Assembly (NCBI GenBank): GCA_945869305.1
Contig: CAMBOH010000010.1
Coordinates: forward strand, 1-37,627
DNA length: 37,627 nucleotides
Reading direction: 5' to 3'
From: an uncultured bacterium
GTDB taxonomy: Bacteria > Bacteroidota > Bacteroidia > Bacteroidales > Bacteroidaceae
The notes beneath the pieces are model-generated. The model saw nothing but the letters and a program-made list of their open reading frames with translations. It made no database searches and had not been told where the DNA came from. The stretch's first letter is position 1. Each line of letters starts with the position of its first letter. A program made the position numbers and the translations under genes. Positions 16,964-26,789 of the stretch are shown here, piece after piece.

Positions 16964-18202
16964 TCACGCGACCAGGAACTTGCGGCTCAGGAACTTCACG
17001 GGGTACCACACGCTGGCAAAGCCCACCACGATGACGGTGGCCAACACCAGCACCACGTCGGTGGGGTGGATGCTCACGGGGTAGGACTGGACGATGAAGC
17101 TGCCGTCCGACGAGCCGAGGCTGATGAACCCGAAGGTCTGCTGCAGCCAGCACAGGGTCAGGCCGAGCAGCGTGCCCAGCACGGCGCCCAGCACGGCGAT
17201 GAAGCGGCCCTCGTAGAGGAAGATGCGGAAGATGAGGCGGTCGTCGGCCCCGAGGTGGCGCAGTGTCTGCATGTCGTCGCGCTTGTCGATGATGAGCATC
17301 GATACCGAGCCGATGATGTTGAAGCAGGCCACGAGCAGGATGAAGGTGAGGAAGAGGTAGGCCATCATCTTCTCGATGTTCATCACGTTGAACACCTCCT
17401 GCTGCTGCTCGATCTGGTCGAGCACCAGGTAGCGGTCGCCCGCCCACTCGCGCAGCTCGTCCTTGACGCGCTGCACGTCGGCCCCGGGCTTCAGCTTCAG
17501 CTCCAGCCCCGTGATGCAGCCGGGCTGCTCGAAGAGGTTCTGGGCGAAGGAGAGCGGGGCTATCATGTAGTTCTCGTCGTACTTGCGCTGGCGCACGTCG
17601 AAACACACGCCGGCCGAGGTGAGGTCGTCGGCGTTAAAGCTCTCGCCGGGGTTGTTGAGGTTGACCTTCTCACCCTTGCGCGGCGCACAGATCTGGATGG
17701 TGCCGTAGTCAATGCCGCCCATGGCCGAGGCGAGCCCGATGCCCGGGATGCCGTAGCTCACGTCGGGGGCGTGGAGCTTGTAGGAGCCGTTGCCGTAGAG
17801 GATGGAGCGTATGCCCGTCACCGCGTCGAAGCGGTCGTCCACGCCTTTGAGGTTGATGACCACGGGCCGCCCTCTGAAGAGGATGAGGGCGTTGTCCTCC
17901 AGGCAGGCCGAGGCCGCCTCTACCTCGGGGTGGGCCCCGATGCGTGCCAGCACAGGGTCGTCGGCAGCGGCAAACTTGCCCTTGGCGGGCACCACCTCGA
18001 TGGGTGGGTCGAAGGTGGTGTAGAGGCTGCCTATGAGGTCGCGGAAGCCGTTGAACACCGACAGCGTACAGAGCAGGGCGGCTGTGCCGAAGGCCACTCC
18101 TGCCACCGAGATGGCCGAAATGATGTTGATGGCCCCTACCCGCTTGCGCGAGAAGAGGTAGCGCCGCGCCATGAACAGCGGCAGGGCCAGGTTACGCTTC
18201 AT
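16964..18202 (-). CDS. LolC/LolE-like ABC transporter permease (FtsX family)
   Basis: This 412-residue inner-membrane permease has the layout of LolC/LolE, which release lipoproteins from the inner membrane for transport to the outer membrane. One N-terminal transmembrane helix (about 25-50, after MARRYLFSRKR) is followed by a periplasmic domain (about 55-265). Three C-terminal helices make up the FtsX domain (about 275-300, 325-355, 370-395), with LIIDKRDDMQTLRHLGA as the cytoplasmic coupling segment. No ATPase gene is adjacent, so its LolD-type partner must be elsewhere. Its start overlaps the end of rbfA by 11 nt, implying translational coupling. It closes the nadA-pepP-rbfA series. FtsX-family export of another substrate cannot be excluded. 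Confidence 0.85.
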   Translation of the reverse strand: MKRNLALPLFMARRYLFSRKRVGAINIISAISVAGVAFGTAALLCTLSVFNGFRDLIGSLYTTFDPPIEVVPAKGKFAAADDPVLARIGAHPEVEAASACLEDNALILFRGRPVVINLKGVDDRFDAVTGIRSILYGNGSYKLHAPDVSYGIPGIGLASAMGGIDYGTIQICAPRKGEKVNLNNPGESFNADDLTSAGVCFDVRQRKYDENYMIAPLSFAQNLFEQPGCITGLELKLKPGADVQRVKDELREWAGDRYLVLDQIEQQQEVFNVMNIEKMMAYLFLTFILLVACFNIIGSVSMLIIDKRDDMQTLRHLGADDRLIFRIFLYEGRFIAVLGAVLGTLLGLTLCWLQQTFGFISLGSSDGSFIVQSYPVSIHPTDVVLVLATVIVVGFASVWYPVKFLSRKFLVA

Positions 18203-18566
18203 GGCCTTCGGTCGGGGCTGCCTGGGGTTCGGTGCCCTTGAGGAGTTCGTCGATGTGTTCGAGATAGTCGAGCGAGTCGTCCTTGAAGAACTTCAGCTCG
18301 GGGATGATGCGCAGCTGGAAGCGCACGCGCTTGCCCAGGTCGTAGCGTATCTGGCGCGCGTTGGCGTTGATGTTGCCCAGTATTTCGTCGGCGCGCTCCG
18401 AGGGGAAGATGCTGAGGTAGCCCTTGGCGATGCTGAGGTCGGGACTGATGCGCACGGCGCTGACCGACACGAGGACGCCGCGCGTGGCCTGGGTCTGCTT
18501 CTGGAATATGTCGCCCAGCTCCTTCTGTATGAGTCGGGCTATCTTCTGTTGTCTGGTTGTTTCCAT
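18192..18566 (-). CDS. rbfA: 30S ribosome-binding factor A
   Basis: RbfA is a small KH-fold factor that binds the 30S subunit and aids 16S rRNA 5'-end maturation. The protein is 124 residues from METTRQQKIARLIQKELG; the family core continues through VLVSVSAVRISPDLSIAKGYLSIFP and ends near SLDYLEHIDELLKG. A longer reading from an ATG at 18617 would overlap the pepP stop as ATGA and add 17 unconserved residues. I prefer 18566 because conservation starts there, but the ATGA overlap is a genuine alternative start with coupling. The 3' end overlaps the permease gene by 11 nt. Tight packing with pepP and the permease shows one transcription unit. Confidence 0.93.
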   Translation of the reverse strand: METTRQQKIARLIQKELGDIFQKQTQATRGVLVSVSAVRISPDLSIAKGYLSIFPSERADEILGNINANARQIRYDLGKRVRFQLRIIPELKFFKDDSLDYLEHIDELLKGTEPQAAPTEGHEA

Positions 18567-18613
18567 GCCGAAAGGTGTGGGGTTGAATGGTGTATGGGGT
18601 GACTGTCCCTCCG

Positions 18614-20389
18614 TCATGCCAGGGGCTCGGTGGCCCTGACGAGCCAGTCGCGGTCGGCCTCGTCGGTGAGCAGGGGCATGAGGCGGCGGCGCACCTCGTC
18701 GTGGTAGGCGTTGATTTGCGCGCGCTCCCCGGCGGTGAGCAGCGAGCGGTCGAGGGGACTGAGGTCGTAGGGACAGAGGGTGAGGTTCTCAAATTCGAGG
18801 AAGCGGCCGAAGTCGGTCTGCAGGGCGTGGCGGCAGAGCAGCACGTTCTCGATGCGCACGCCGAAGCGTCCGGCCAGATAGATGCCCGGCTCGTCGGTGA
18901 CGACCATGCCGTCGGCAAAGGGCACGAGGGTACAGTCGCGCAGGTCCTTGCGAATCTGGTGTGGCCCTTCGTGAACACAGAGGTGGGAGCCTACGCCGTG
19001 GCCCGTGCCGTGGCCGAAGTCGTAGCCGTGGCTCCACATCGCGCTTCGGGCGGCGAGGTCGAGCTGCAGGCCCGTGGTTCCTTCGGGAAACCGCTGGCGG
19101 GCCAGTGCCAGGTGGCCTTTAAGCACGAGCGTGTAGACGCGCCTCATCTCGTCGGTGACAGGGCCGAGGGCGATGGTGCGGGTAATGTCGGTCGTGCCGC
19201 TCTCGTACTGCGCGCCGCTGTCGAGCAGCAGGAGTCCCTCGGGCTGCAGGCGGGCGTCGGTGTGGGGCTCGGCCTCGTAGTGTACGATGGCCCCGTGGGC
19301 CGCATAGCCCGCAATGGTGGCAAAGCTGAGGTCGCAGAAGCCGGGCCGGGCGGCGCGCAGGTCGGCCAGCCGCTGCGAAGCCGTGATTTCGGTCACGTGG
19401 CGGCCGCTCCCGACCTCTTCCTGGAGCCAGCGCAGGAACTGCACCATGGCCACGCCGTCGTGGAGCATGGCCTGGCGGAATCCTTCGCGCTCGGCCTCGT
19501 TCTTCACGGCGCGCATCGGGCCGACGGGGCTGGCCAGGGGTTCGGTCTGGCTCAGGGGGAGGCTCAGGGGCACGCTGTCGGCGGCCTGCACGCTGTGGCG
19601 GCGGCAGAAGTCGGTTATCTCGCCGTACTCCCTGACCGACACCCGGTTGCGCCGCAGCTCGTCGTAAGCCTCGGGCGTGAGTGTGTCGGTGTGGGTGAAG
19701 AGCACGAAGCTCTCGTCCGTGCCGGAGTAGACCAGGTAGGCCAGAAACACGGGGTTGTAGGCTATGTCGGCACCGCGCAGGTTGAGCAGCCAGGCTATGT
19801 CGGACAGGTCGTTGAAGAGGTAGCAGTCGGCCTTGAGCCTGGGCGCGATGCTGAAGGCGGCGGTGTGGAGCTTGTCGGCCGACCCGCGGCCCGTCCACTC
19901 TCTGGGCTGGACTACGATGGGGGCGGCGGGCAGGGCCGGGCGGTCGGCCCAGATGGCATCGAAGGCGTCGGGCAGCCCTGTGCGCAGGGTCAGTCCGGCC
20001 TCACGCTGCAGCCTGCCGGTCGTGGAGGGAGTGAGCATGTCGTCGGGCCCGGCCACGACGAAGTCGGCCCCGTCCTGTATCTGGCGAGCCAGCCAGCCGA
20101 TGGGCGTGGCGGTCCGCGGCTCTCCCTCGCGCATCAGCTCGAAGGGCGTGTCGCGAAGCTGTTCGGCGGCCTGCAGCCAGTAGCGGCTGTCGGTCCAGAG
20201 GGCGGCGCGGTTGAGGGTGACGATGGCGGTTCCGGCCGAGCCGGTGAAGCCGGTGAGCCACTCGCGACACATCCAGTGGGGCGGTATGTACTCATCGTTG
20301 TGCGGGTCGGAGGTAGGCACCAGGTAGGCATCGACCCCGTGGTCGCGCATCCAGCTGCGCAGTGCCTCGACACGTTGGTTGACAGTCAT
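18614..20389 (-). CDS. Xaa-Pro aminopeptidase (M24B, aminopeptidase P)
   Basis: The 591-residue metallopeptidase removes N-terminal residues that precede proline. It has the three-part layout of the long aminopeptidase P group: two creatinase-like N-terminal domains (about 1-300) and the pita-bread catalytic domain (about 300-530), plus a C-terminal extension. The metal ligands are visible: D390 (LLDSGAQY), D401 (TTDITRT), H464 (GTGHGVG), E500 (VTDEPGIY) and E514 (RIENVLL), so it should be active with two divalent metals, commonly manganese. No signal peptide is present. It starts 18 nt after nadA and its stop overlaps a possible rbfA start. Identification is secure; natural substrates are unknown. 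Confidence 0.95.
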   Translation of the reverse strand: MTVNQRVEALRSWMRDHGVDAYLVPTSDPHNDEYIPPHWMCREWLTGFTGSAGTAIVTLNRAALWTDSRYWLQAAEQLRDTPFELMREGEPRTATPIGWLARQIQDGADFVVAGPDDMLTPSTTGRLQREAGLTLRTGLPDAFDAIWADRPALPAAPIVVQPREWTGRGSADKLHTAAFSIAPRLKADCYLFNDLSDIAWLLNLRGADIAYNPVFLAYLVYSGTDESFVLFTHTDTLTPEAYDELRRNRVSVREYGEITDFCRRHSVQAADSVPLSLPLSQTEPLASPVGPMRAVKNEAEREGFRQAMLHDGVAMVQFLRWLQEEVGSGRHVTEITASQRLADLRAARPGFCDLSFATIAGYAAHGAIVHYEAEPHTDARLQPEGLLLLDSGAQYESGTTDITRTIALGPVTDEMRRVYTLVLKGHLALARQRFPEGTTGLQLDLAARSAMWSHGYDFGHGTGHGVGSHLCVHEGPHQIRKDLRDCTLVPFADGMVVTDEPGIYLAGRFGVRIENVLLCRHALQTDFGRFLEFENLTLCPYDLSPLDRSLLTAGERAQINAYHDEVRRRLMPLLTDEADRDWLVRATEPLA

Positions 20390-20407
20390 GACGCTTGGGT
20401 TTGAAGG

Positions 20408-21394
20408 TTACTTGCTGAGTTCGAGCATGCGCTCAATGGGCCTGACGGCCTTGCGTGCCACCTCGGCGGGCACCTCGACGGTGGGCCACTCGTAGCGCAG
20501 GGCGTTGTAGACCTTGGGGAGGGTGCAGAGGCGCATGTAGTTGCACTCGTTGCAGCCGCAGGTGCTGTCGTCGGGCGGCACGGGCAGGAAGTGCTTGCCG
20601 GGGCAGCTCTTCTGCATCTCGTGGAGTATGCCGCTCTCGGTGACGACCAGGAAGGTGTCGGCCGGCGACCCGATGGCATACTGCAACAGGGCGGCGGTCG
20701 ACCCGACCACGTCGGCCAGCTTGACCACGGCCCCGCGACATTCGGGGTGGACGAGCACCTTGGCCTCGGGGTGTTCGCGCTTCATCTGCAGGAGCTTCTC
20801 GACCGAGAAGCGCTCGTGCACGTGGCAGGCGCCGTCCCAGAGGAGCATGTTGCGCCCCGTGACGGAGTTGATGTAGTTGCCCAGGTTGCGGTCGGGGCCG
20901 AAGATGAGCTTGGCATCGGGCGGGAAGGTGTCGACAATCTTGCGGGCGTTGCCCGAAGTGACCACCACGTCGGTCAGCGCCTTGACGGCCGCCGAGGTGT
21001 TGACGTAGGAGATGACCTGGTGGTCGGGGTGTGACTCGACAAAAGCCTTGAAGGCCTCGGCCGGACAGCTCTCGGCCAGCGAGCAGGTGGCGTTGAGGTC
21101 GGGCACGAGCACCTTCTTGTCCGGACAGAGGATGGCGTTGGTCTCGCCCATGAAGTGTACGCCACACATGACGATGATGTCGGCATCGGTGCGGGCCGCC
21201 TGGCGGGCCAGCCCGAGACTGTCTCCCACGTAGTCGGCCAGGTCCTGGATCTCGCCTTCGGTGTAGTAGTGGGCCAGAATGATGGCGTTCTTTTCGCGAC
21301 ACAGCCGGCGTATTTCGGCCTTGAGGTCGATGCCTTCGGGCAGGGGCTCGTCGGCATAGCCTTTCTGCATCCAGCTTTGTTTGACGGTATTCAT
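20408..21394 (-). CDS. nadA: Quinolinate synthase
   Basis: The 328-residue [4Fe-4S] enzyme condenses iminoaspartate and dihydroxyacetone phosphate to quinolinate in de novo NAD synthesis. AHYYTEGEIQDLADYVGDSL (41-60), VMCGVHFMGETNAI (75-88), LNATCSLAESCP (100-111) and HPECRGAVV (216-224) are family segments. Likely cluster cysteines are C77, C190 (DGACHVH) and one within CGCNEC (279-284). I set the start at 21394 (MNTVKQSW); the longer frame adds proline-rich, unconserved sequence. It is the first gene of nadA-pepP-rbfA-permease, reading from a region shared with sbcD. NadB and NadC are not in the window. Identification is secure. Confidence 0.97.
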   Translation of the reverse strand: MNTVKQSWMQKGYADEPLPEGIDLKAEIRRLCREKNAIILAHYYTEGEIQDLADYVGDSLGLARQAARTDADIIVMCGVHFMGETNAILCPDKKVLVPDLNATCSLAESCPAEAFKAFVESHPDHQVISYVNTSAAVKALTDVVVTSGNARKIVDTFPPDAKLIFGPDRNLGNYINSVTGRNMLLWDGACHVHERFSVEKLLQMKREHPEAKVLVHPECRGAVVKLADVVGSTAALLQYAIGSPADTFLVVTESGILHEMQKSCPGKHFLPVPPDDSTCGCNECNYMRLCTLPKVYNALRYEWPTVEVPAEVARKAVRPIERMLELSK

Positions 21395-21545
21395 CGTTTC
21401 GGAAGGGGGGCTGTAAATGAATGGGAAGGGAGGCCGGCAAACGTGCGCCGCCGCCCGAGCCACACTCCTTATATATATAGGCTACTGTCGGAGGCCCGGC
21501 CGGCGCGGCCCGTTTTTCGGAACGCCCTTCAAGTTTAATTCGGCA

Positions 21546-21581
21546 CAAAGATAGGCAAACAAACATTATTCAGTATATTTG
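21546..21581. promoter_or_regulatory. Face-to-face -7 elements for nadA and sbcD
   Basis: On the minus strand TATCTTTG (21546-21553) can serve nadA. On the plus strand TATATTTG (21574-21581) can serve sbcD, whose ATG is at 21608. They are 20 nt apart, so the -33 zone of each falls on the -7 box of the other. Neither has a good TTTG at -33, so the assignment rests on the -7 boxes alone. Confidence 0.5.
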
Positions 21582-21607
21582 CCGCTCGAAAATTTGACGC
21601 TACCAAC

Positions 21608-22846
21608 ATGAAGATACTGCATACAGCCGACTGGCATCTGGGCAACAGCTTCCACGGCTACGACCGCACCGGGGAACACCGCCACTTCCTCGCCTGGCTC
21701 CTGGAGCAGGTGGTCCAGCGGCGGCCCGACGCGCTCATCGTGGCGGGCGACGTGTTCGACTCGCCCAACCCGTCGGCCCGGGCCGAAGAGCTGCTCTACG
21801 ACTTCCTGCTCCGCGCCACCCAGGCGGTAAAGGGCCTGCAGGTGGTGGTGATTGCAGGCAACCATGACTCGGCCGGGAGGCTCGAAGCCCCGGCCTCGCT
21901 GCTGAAGACCCTGAACATCTACGTGCGGGGCGGCATCCGCCTGACCGAAAAGGGCGAACCCGACTTTGACTATTACCTGCTGCCACTGGCCGAGCTGGGC
22001 CACGACGAGGCGTCCTGCGTGTGTATGGCCCTTCCCTTTCTGCGCGGAGGCGACTACCCCGCCGGCATGACCCCCGAGGAGGGGCTGCGCTTCTTCTTCG
22101 AGGAGATGCACCGCTGCCTGAAGCGCAGCGACTTTGCCGGCCTGCCCGTGGTGGCCGCGGCCCACTTCTATGCCGCCGGCGCCTCCGTGTGTGAGGGCGA
22201 ACACTCCGAGCGTCTCGTGGTGGGCGGGCAGGACTGCGTCGATGCCCGCGTGGTGGGCAAGGGCGTGGCCTACACGGCGCTGGGCCACCTCCACAAGGCG
22301 CAACAGGTGGCGGGCTGCCCCGACGTGTGCTACGCCGGCAGTGCCCTGCCCATGTCATTCGCCGAAAGGGGCTACCGCCACGGCGCACAGTGGGTCGAAC
22401 TGGACGAGACGGGCCAGGCCTGCGTGAGCCGCATCGAATACAACCCCCTGCGCCACCTCATGTGTATCCCCACACAAGGCACTGCGGCCTCGGTGAGCGA
22501 GGTGTTCGACGAGATAGCACAGCTGCCGCGGCGCGCCAAGGGAGACGACGGGGCCGACTGGCCCTATCTGGAAATCAGGCTGGAGGAGAAACAGCCCGAA
22601 CCGACCCTGCAGCACGAAGTGTGTGAGGCGCTGGCCGACCGCGCCGTACACCTCTGCCGCCTGTTGCGCGTGCGACCCGAAAGCCCGGCCGCTACCGCCT
22701 CTGGCCCGCAGCCCGAACGACAGGCTCTCGACCCCCTGCTGATGGCCAACCTCCACTTCAAGGCCCGCTACGGCGAGGCCATGCCCGAGGCACTGGCCGA
22801 ACGCTTCAGGCAGGCGGCACAGGAGGCCGAAGAGGACAGCCTCTGA
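21608..22846 (+). CDS. sbcD: Exonuclease SbcCD subunit D (Mre11-like nuclease)
   Basis: This 412-residue subunit is the calcineurin-like nuclease of the SbcCD complex, which cleaves DNA hairpins and processes ends, limiting palindromes and unblocking protein-bound ends. Metal-site motifs are ADWHLGN (D8, H10), VAGDVFDSPNP (D48), AGNHDSAGR (N85, H86), AAHFY (H186) and ALGHLHKAQ (H227, H229). A C-terminal capping/SbcC-contact region follows to residue 412. Length is normal. It is the first gene of a plus-strand pair with sbcC 46 nt downstream. Start MKILHTADWHLG is the invariant family opening. Notable context: this genome window carries several long perfect palindromes, the kind of structure SbcCD attacks. 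Confidence 0.96.
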   Translation: MKILHTADWHLGNSFHGYDRTGEHRHFLAWLLEQVVQRRPDALIVAGDVFDSPNPSARAEELLYDFLLRATQAVKGLQVVVIAGNHDSAGRLEAPASLLKTLNIYVRGGIRLTEKGEPDFDYYLLPLAELGHDEASCVCMALPFLRGGDYPAGMTPEEGLRFFFEEMHRCLKRSDFAGLPVVAAAHFYAAGASVCEGEHSERLVVGGQDCVDARVVGKGVAYTALGHLHKAQQVAGCPDVCYAGSALPMSFAERGYRHGAQWVELDETGQACVSRIEYNPLRHLMCIPTQGTAASVSEVFDEIAQLPRRAKGDDGADWPYLEIRLEEKQPEPTLQHEVCEALADRAVHLCRLLRVRPESPAATASGPQPERQALDPLLMANLHFKARYGEAMPEALAERFRQAAQEAEEDSL

Positions 22847-22892
22847 CGGCCGGACCTCATTGTCACACAACTGATTATGCTTCCGAGCAAGG

Positions 22893-25800
22893 ATGAAAAT
22901 AGAAAAGATTGTACTGCACAACCTCACGTCGATTGAGGGAGAGCAGGTGATAGACTTCACCGCCGAACCGCTTCGCTCGGCCGGGCTGTTTGCCATTACG
23001 GGCGACACCGGGGCAGGCAAGTCAACGATACTCGACGCCGTGTGTCTGGCCCTCTACAACAAGGCACCCCGCTTCGAGAACACAGAGAACATTTCGAAGG
23101 AGGACCTGAAACTCGTGACCGACAAGGCACAGCAAGTGCAGGCCGGCAACGGGGCCGGCATCCTGCGCCGCGGCGAGAAGCAAGGCGGCTGTACGGTCGT
23201 CTTCAGCAACCAGGCGGGCGAACGCTTCGAGGCGGCATGGAGCGTGCGCGTGAAGCGCACTGGCACCTACGACTCGCCCGAACGCACCCTGCGGCAGCTC
23301 GCACCCAAGAAGGAGAAGGTCGAACGCAACGAACTGCAGGCACGCATGGAACAGGCCATCGGACTGAACTACGAACAGTTCACCCGCACAGTGATTCTGG
23401 CCCAGAACAGCTTTGCCAACTTCCTGAAGGCCAAGGCCGCCGACAAGGCCGTGCTGCTCGAAAAGCTGACAGGAACGGAGGTGTACGGCACGATTTCGCA
23501 ACGCATCTACGCCCACACGACACAGGCCGAAGCCGAGGCCAACGCCCTGCAGGCACGCATGGAAGGACTCCTCCACGACAAACTCGACGACGAGGCACTG
23601 ACCGCCGAACGCGAACGCTCACAGCGGCTCACGGCCTCTAAGCTCTCTGAGGAGCAGACGCTGGCCCGGCTGGCCCGCCAGCAGGAATGGCTGGGCCGCT
23701 TCTTCACCGCCTCGCAGCGGGTGGCCGAATGTGAGGCCGCCTTTGCCACCGCCACCAAGCAGTGGGCCGAAATGAGGGCCGACGGACAGCAGCTCGAACG
23801 CTACGACTCACTGCTGGCGCTACAGCCGCTCTACCAGGAAATCGTGATGCGACGCGCCGACATGGACCGCGCCAAGGCTACCGAAGCGGCCAACGTGGAA
23901 GCGCTGGAACGCGTCAGGCGACAGCTCGAAACCCAGATGAGCAGGCTCGACGTGGCCGCCGAACGCACCGCCGACGCCGAGAAGCAGCTGAAGCTGCGCT
24001 CGGATGCCATCAACCGGGGATATGCGCTGACGGGCGAAATCAGCGTGGCCACCGAACAGCTGAAGCGCATGGAGCTACAACTGGCCGAGACCACGAGGGC
24101 CTGTGAGTCGAGGCAGAACCTGGTGGCGCAGAAGAAGGAGATGCTCGAACGCATGGGACACGAAATCGACCAGCGGCAGCTCCACAAGCAGTCGCTCTCG
24201 GTCCACCGCCTGATGTTTGAAAAGCTCGACCTCATCAAGGACAAACTCGCCATGCTGAACAACGAGACCCGGCGCAACGTGGAGGGACACACCAAGCAGG
24301 CCGCCCTACAGAAGCGCAAACAGGAACTGCGCACGCAGGGCGAAAAGGCCGAACAGGAACAACACCGCAACCAGGCGCGGCTGAACGCGCTGAAGAGCGA
24401 ACTGCTGATTCACCGACAGACCAACCAGGGACGCGACTCGGCACACCTGCAGAAGGCTGCGGCCGACAACCAGGCACGGTTGCAGGCTCTGAAACGGGCC
24501 GCCGTGTTGTGGCAACACATCTCGGAGGGCTACGCACGCATCGCCGACAAACAGGCCGCACAGAAGCGGGAACAGACAGAGCTGGCACAGCTGCAGCTAC
24601 AGGCCACCAAGGCCGAGGCGGCGGTGAAGGCCGCCGAGGAGGACTACGAGCGCATCAGCACGGCCTACACGCTGAGCCAGAGCCAGAACATCGTGAAGCT
24701 GCGCAAGCAGCTGAAGGAGGGGACGGCCTGCCCCGTCTGTGGAGCGACACACCACCCCTACCACACGGAGACGGAGCGGGAGCTGGGCGAACTGCTGACC
24801 AGCCTGAACAAGGACTACGAGGACATGCAGCAGCTCCTGGAGGGAAGGCGCGCCACGCTGGCTTCGCTGCGCGAACACATGGCTGCCGAGGCGGCACGCA
24901 TCGAGGCGGACCGCCACAGCCTGGCCGAACTGGAACGGAGGCAGCAGGCCGACGTCGAGGAGTGGCAGAGCTGTGCCTACCTCGACAACTCGTTTGCCGA
25001 CTGTTCGGCCACCGTCAACCGCGACGCACGGCGCATGATGATCCAGCTGCTCATCGACAACACGACACGGGCCGCCGACGAGGCCAGCCGGGAGCTGGAG
25101 ACCTTCAACTTCCACCAGCAACACATCAACCGCCTGAACGAGGAAATCGCCACGCTCGACGGAGTCATGGCCGACAACCACACGTATCTCGACAAGATAC
25201 GCACCGAGGCGCAAATCGCAGCCGCATCGGCCGAAGACCTGCAGCAGGTCATCAACGAGTCGGACCGCGCCTGTGCCGAGCTCTATGCCGACCTCGACGA
25301 GATGATCACGCTCTCGGGCTGGTTTACCGAATGGAAGAACTACCCCGACGGACTGCGCGTGAGGCTGACAGGACTCCATGAGGACTGGAACCAGACCTGC
25401 TCCCGGCTCGACAACGCCCAACGGCAGTCAGAACTGCTGCGCGAAGAGCTGAAGGCGGCCGAGGCCAACATGGAGGAGGCACGACGCACGCTGAAGACCT
25501 CGCGCGACACGCGCGATGCGGCACGCGAAGCACTTAACCGGAAACACGAGGAGCTGCGACACCTCTTCGGCGAAAGCACACCGCAACAGGAGGCCGAAAG
25601 GCTCCAACTGGTGGTGGCCAACGCCCGCGAGGCCGAAACGCTGGTGCGCAAGGAGTGTGACAGACAGAAAGAACAGCTGAAGGTGCTGGAGGGACGCCGC
25701 GACAACCTGATGCAGGCCCGGACCGAAAGCCAGCAACAGCTGCAGCAGTGCCAGCAGCAACTCGACATGGAGATGCTGCGCTTCAACGGCTCCCACTCGC

Positions 25801-26648
25801 CGGTGCAGTTTGCCGAGCTGGATGCCCTGTTCAGCGATGCACGCAACTGGAAACAGCTGCGCCAACGGCTCGACACACTGCGCGAAAACCGCGTGCTGGC
25901 CACCAACCGCCTCGAACAGGCACGCACGGCACTCAACGAGCTGCAGGCCGAGACCTGCCGCCCCGAAACCTGTCACGCCGAAACGGCCGCACAGCTCGAA
26001 CAGGAGCACGAGGCGTGCCGGCTGAGACTCGAACAGACCGAACGCGAGCTGAGCCTGACCAACGCACACCTGCTCTCCCACGACAACTGCATGAAACAGG
26101 CCGCAGAACTGGCCACCCGCCTGGAAGCGGCCCGGGCCGATGCGCTCGAATGGAACCGCCTGTGCCAACTGTTCGGCTCTGCCGACGGCAAGCGCTTCCG
26201 CACGCTGGCACAGAGCTACACCTTTGCCTACCTGGTAGAGCACGCCAACTACCACCTGCGCCAACTCACGCCGCGCTATGAGCTGCGCAACATTCCGGGC
26301 ACGCTGACGCTCGAAATCATCGACCGCCACATGTTTGACGAGCACCGCTACGTGTCGTCGCTCTCGGGAGGCGAAACCTTCGTGGTGAGTCTGGCCCTGG
26401 CCCTGGGGCTTGCCTCGCTCTCAAGCGACAACCTGGCCATCGGCTCGCTCTTCATCGACGAGGGCTTCGGCAATCTCGACCGCGAGTCGCTCGACCTGGT
26501 GATGACTGCCCTCTCCCACCTGGAGAACGCGCAGGGACGCAAAGTCGGCGTCATCAGCCACACCGAACAAATCCGCTCCCAAATCGCCCCACAGATACGG
26601 CTGCTCCGGCAGCCCGGCGCGAGCAGCTCGCGGATCGAGGTGAGGTGA
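22893..26648 (+). CDS. sbcC: Exonuclease SbcCD subunit C (Rad50-like ATPase)
   Basis: This 1251-residue SMC-type ATPase partners SbcD. The Walker A motif is GDTGAGKST (37-45). Two long coiled-coil arms flank a zinc hook, CPVC at 613-616 (TACPVCGATHH). The ABC signature LSGGETF is at about 1157-1163, and Walker B LFIDEGFGNLD at about 1186-1196. It is about 200 residues longer than E. coli SbcC, the extra length lying in the coiled coils. Those arms are rich in Glu, Gln, Arg and Ala. It begins 46 nt after sbcD. All catalytic elements are intact. No consensus promoter or T-rich terminator follows; a GGCGGG/CCCGCC hairpin lies about 45-60 nt beyond the stop. Confidence 0.96.
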   Translation: MKIEKIVLHNLTSIEGEQVIDFTAEPLRSAGLFAITGDTGAGKSTILDAVCLALYNKAPRFENTENISKEDLKLVTDKAQQVQAGNGAGILRRGEKQGGCTVVFSNQAGERFEAAWSVRVKRTGTYDSPERTLRQLAPKKEKVERNELQARMEQAIGLNYEQFTRTVILAQNSFANFLKAKAADKAVLLEKLTGTEVYGTISQRIYAHTTQAEAEANALQARMEGLLHDKLDDEALTAERERSQRLTASKLSEEQTLARLARQQEWLGRFFTASQRVAECEAAFATATKQWAEMRADGQQLERYDSLLALQPLYQEIVMRRADMDRAKATEAANVEALERVRRQLETQMSRLDVAAERTADAEKQLKLRSDAINRGYALTGEISVATEQLKRMELQLAETTRACESRQNLVAQKKEMLERMGHEIDQRQLHKQSLSVHRLMFEKLDLIKDKLAMLNNETRRNVEGHTKQAALQKRKQELRTQGEKAEQEQHRNQARLNALKSELLIHRQTNQGRDSAHLQKAAADNQARLQALKRAAVLWQHISEGYARIADKQAAQKREQTELAQLQLQATKAEAAVKAAEEDYERISTAYTLSQSQNIVKLRKQLKEGTACPVCGATHHPYHTETERELGELLTSLNKDYEDMQQLLEGRRATLASLREHMAAEAARIEADRHSLAELERRQQADVEEWQSCAYLDNSFADCSATVNRDARRMMIQLLIDNTTRAADEASRELETFNFHQQHINRLNEEIATLDGVMADNHTYLDKIRTEAQIAAASAEDLQQVINESDRACAELYADLDEMITLSGWFTEWKNYPDGLRVRLTGLHEDWNQTCSRLDNAQRQSELLREELKAAEANMEEARRTLKTSRDTRDAAREALNRKHEELRHLFGESTPQQEAERLQLVVANAREAETLVRKECDRQKEQLKVLEGRRDNLMQARTESQQQLQQCQQQLDMEMLRFNGSHSPVQFAELDALFSDARNWKQLRQRLDTLRENRVLATNRLEQARTALNELQAETCRPETCHAETAAQLEQEHEACRLRLEQTERELSLTNAHLLSHDNCMKQAAELATRLEAARADALEWNRLCQLFGSADGKRFRTLAQSYTFAYLVEHANYHLRQLTPRYELRNIPGTLTLEIIDRHMFDEHRYVSSLSGGETFVVSLALALGLASLSSDNLAIGSLFIDEGFGNLDRESLDLVMTALSHLENAQGRKVGVISHTEQIRSQIAPQIRLLRQPGASSSRIEVR

Positions 26649-26789
26649 GGCGACCACTGCCGGTCATGGGCCTGCAAGGCTACGCCTCAGGTGGCGGGAA
26701 GCCCGCCGGGACTCTGGGCTGAGCCGTGACCTCATGACCTCATCACCCCAGGAAAGAAGCCTGAAACATCAAACAATCTTACACCAATC

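Noticed and set aside
18587-20404. Plus-strand open frame of about 600 codons opposite pepP
   Set aside because: Shadow of the aminopeptidase, whose metal ligands are all present on the minus strand.
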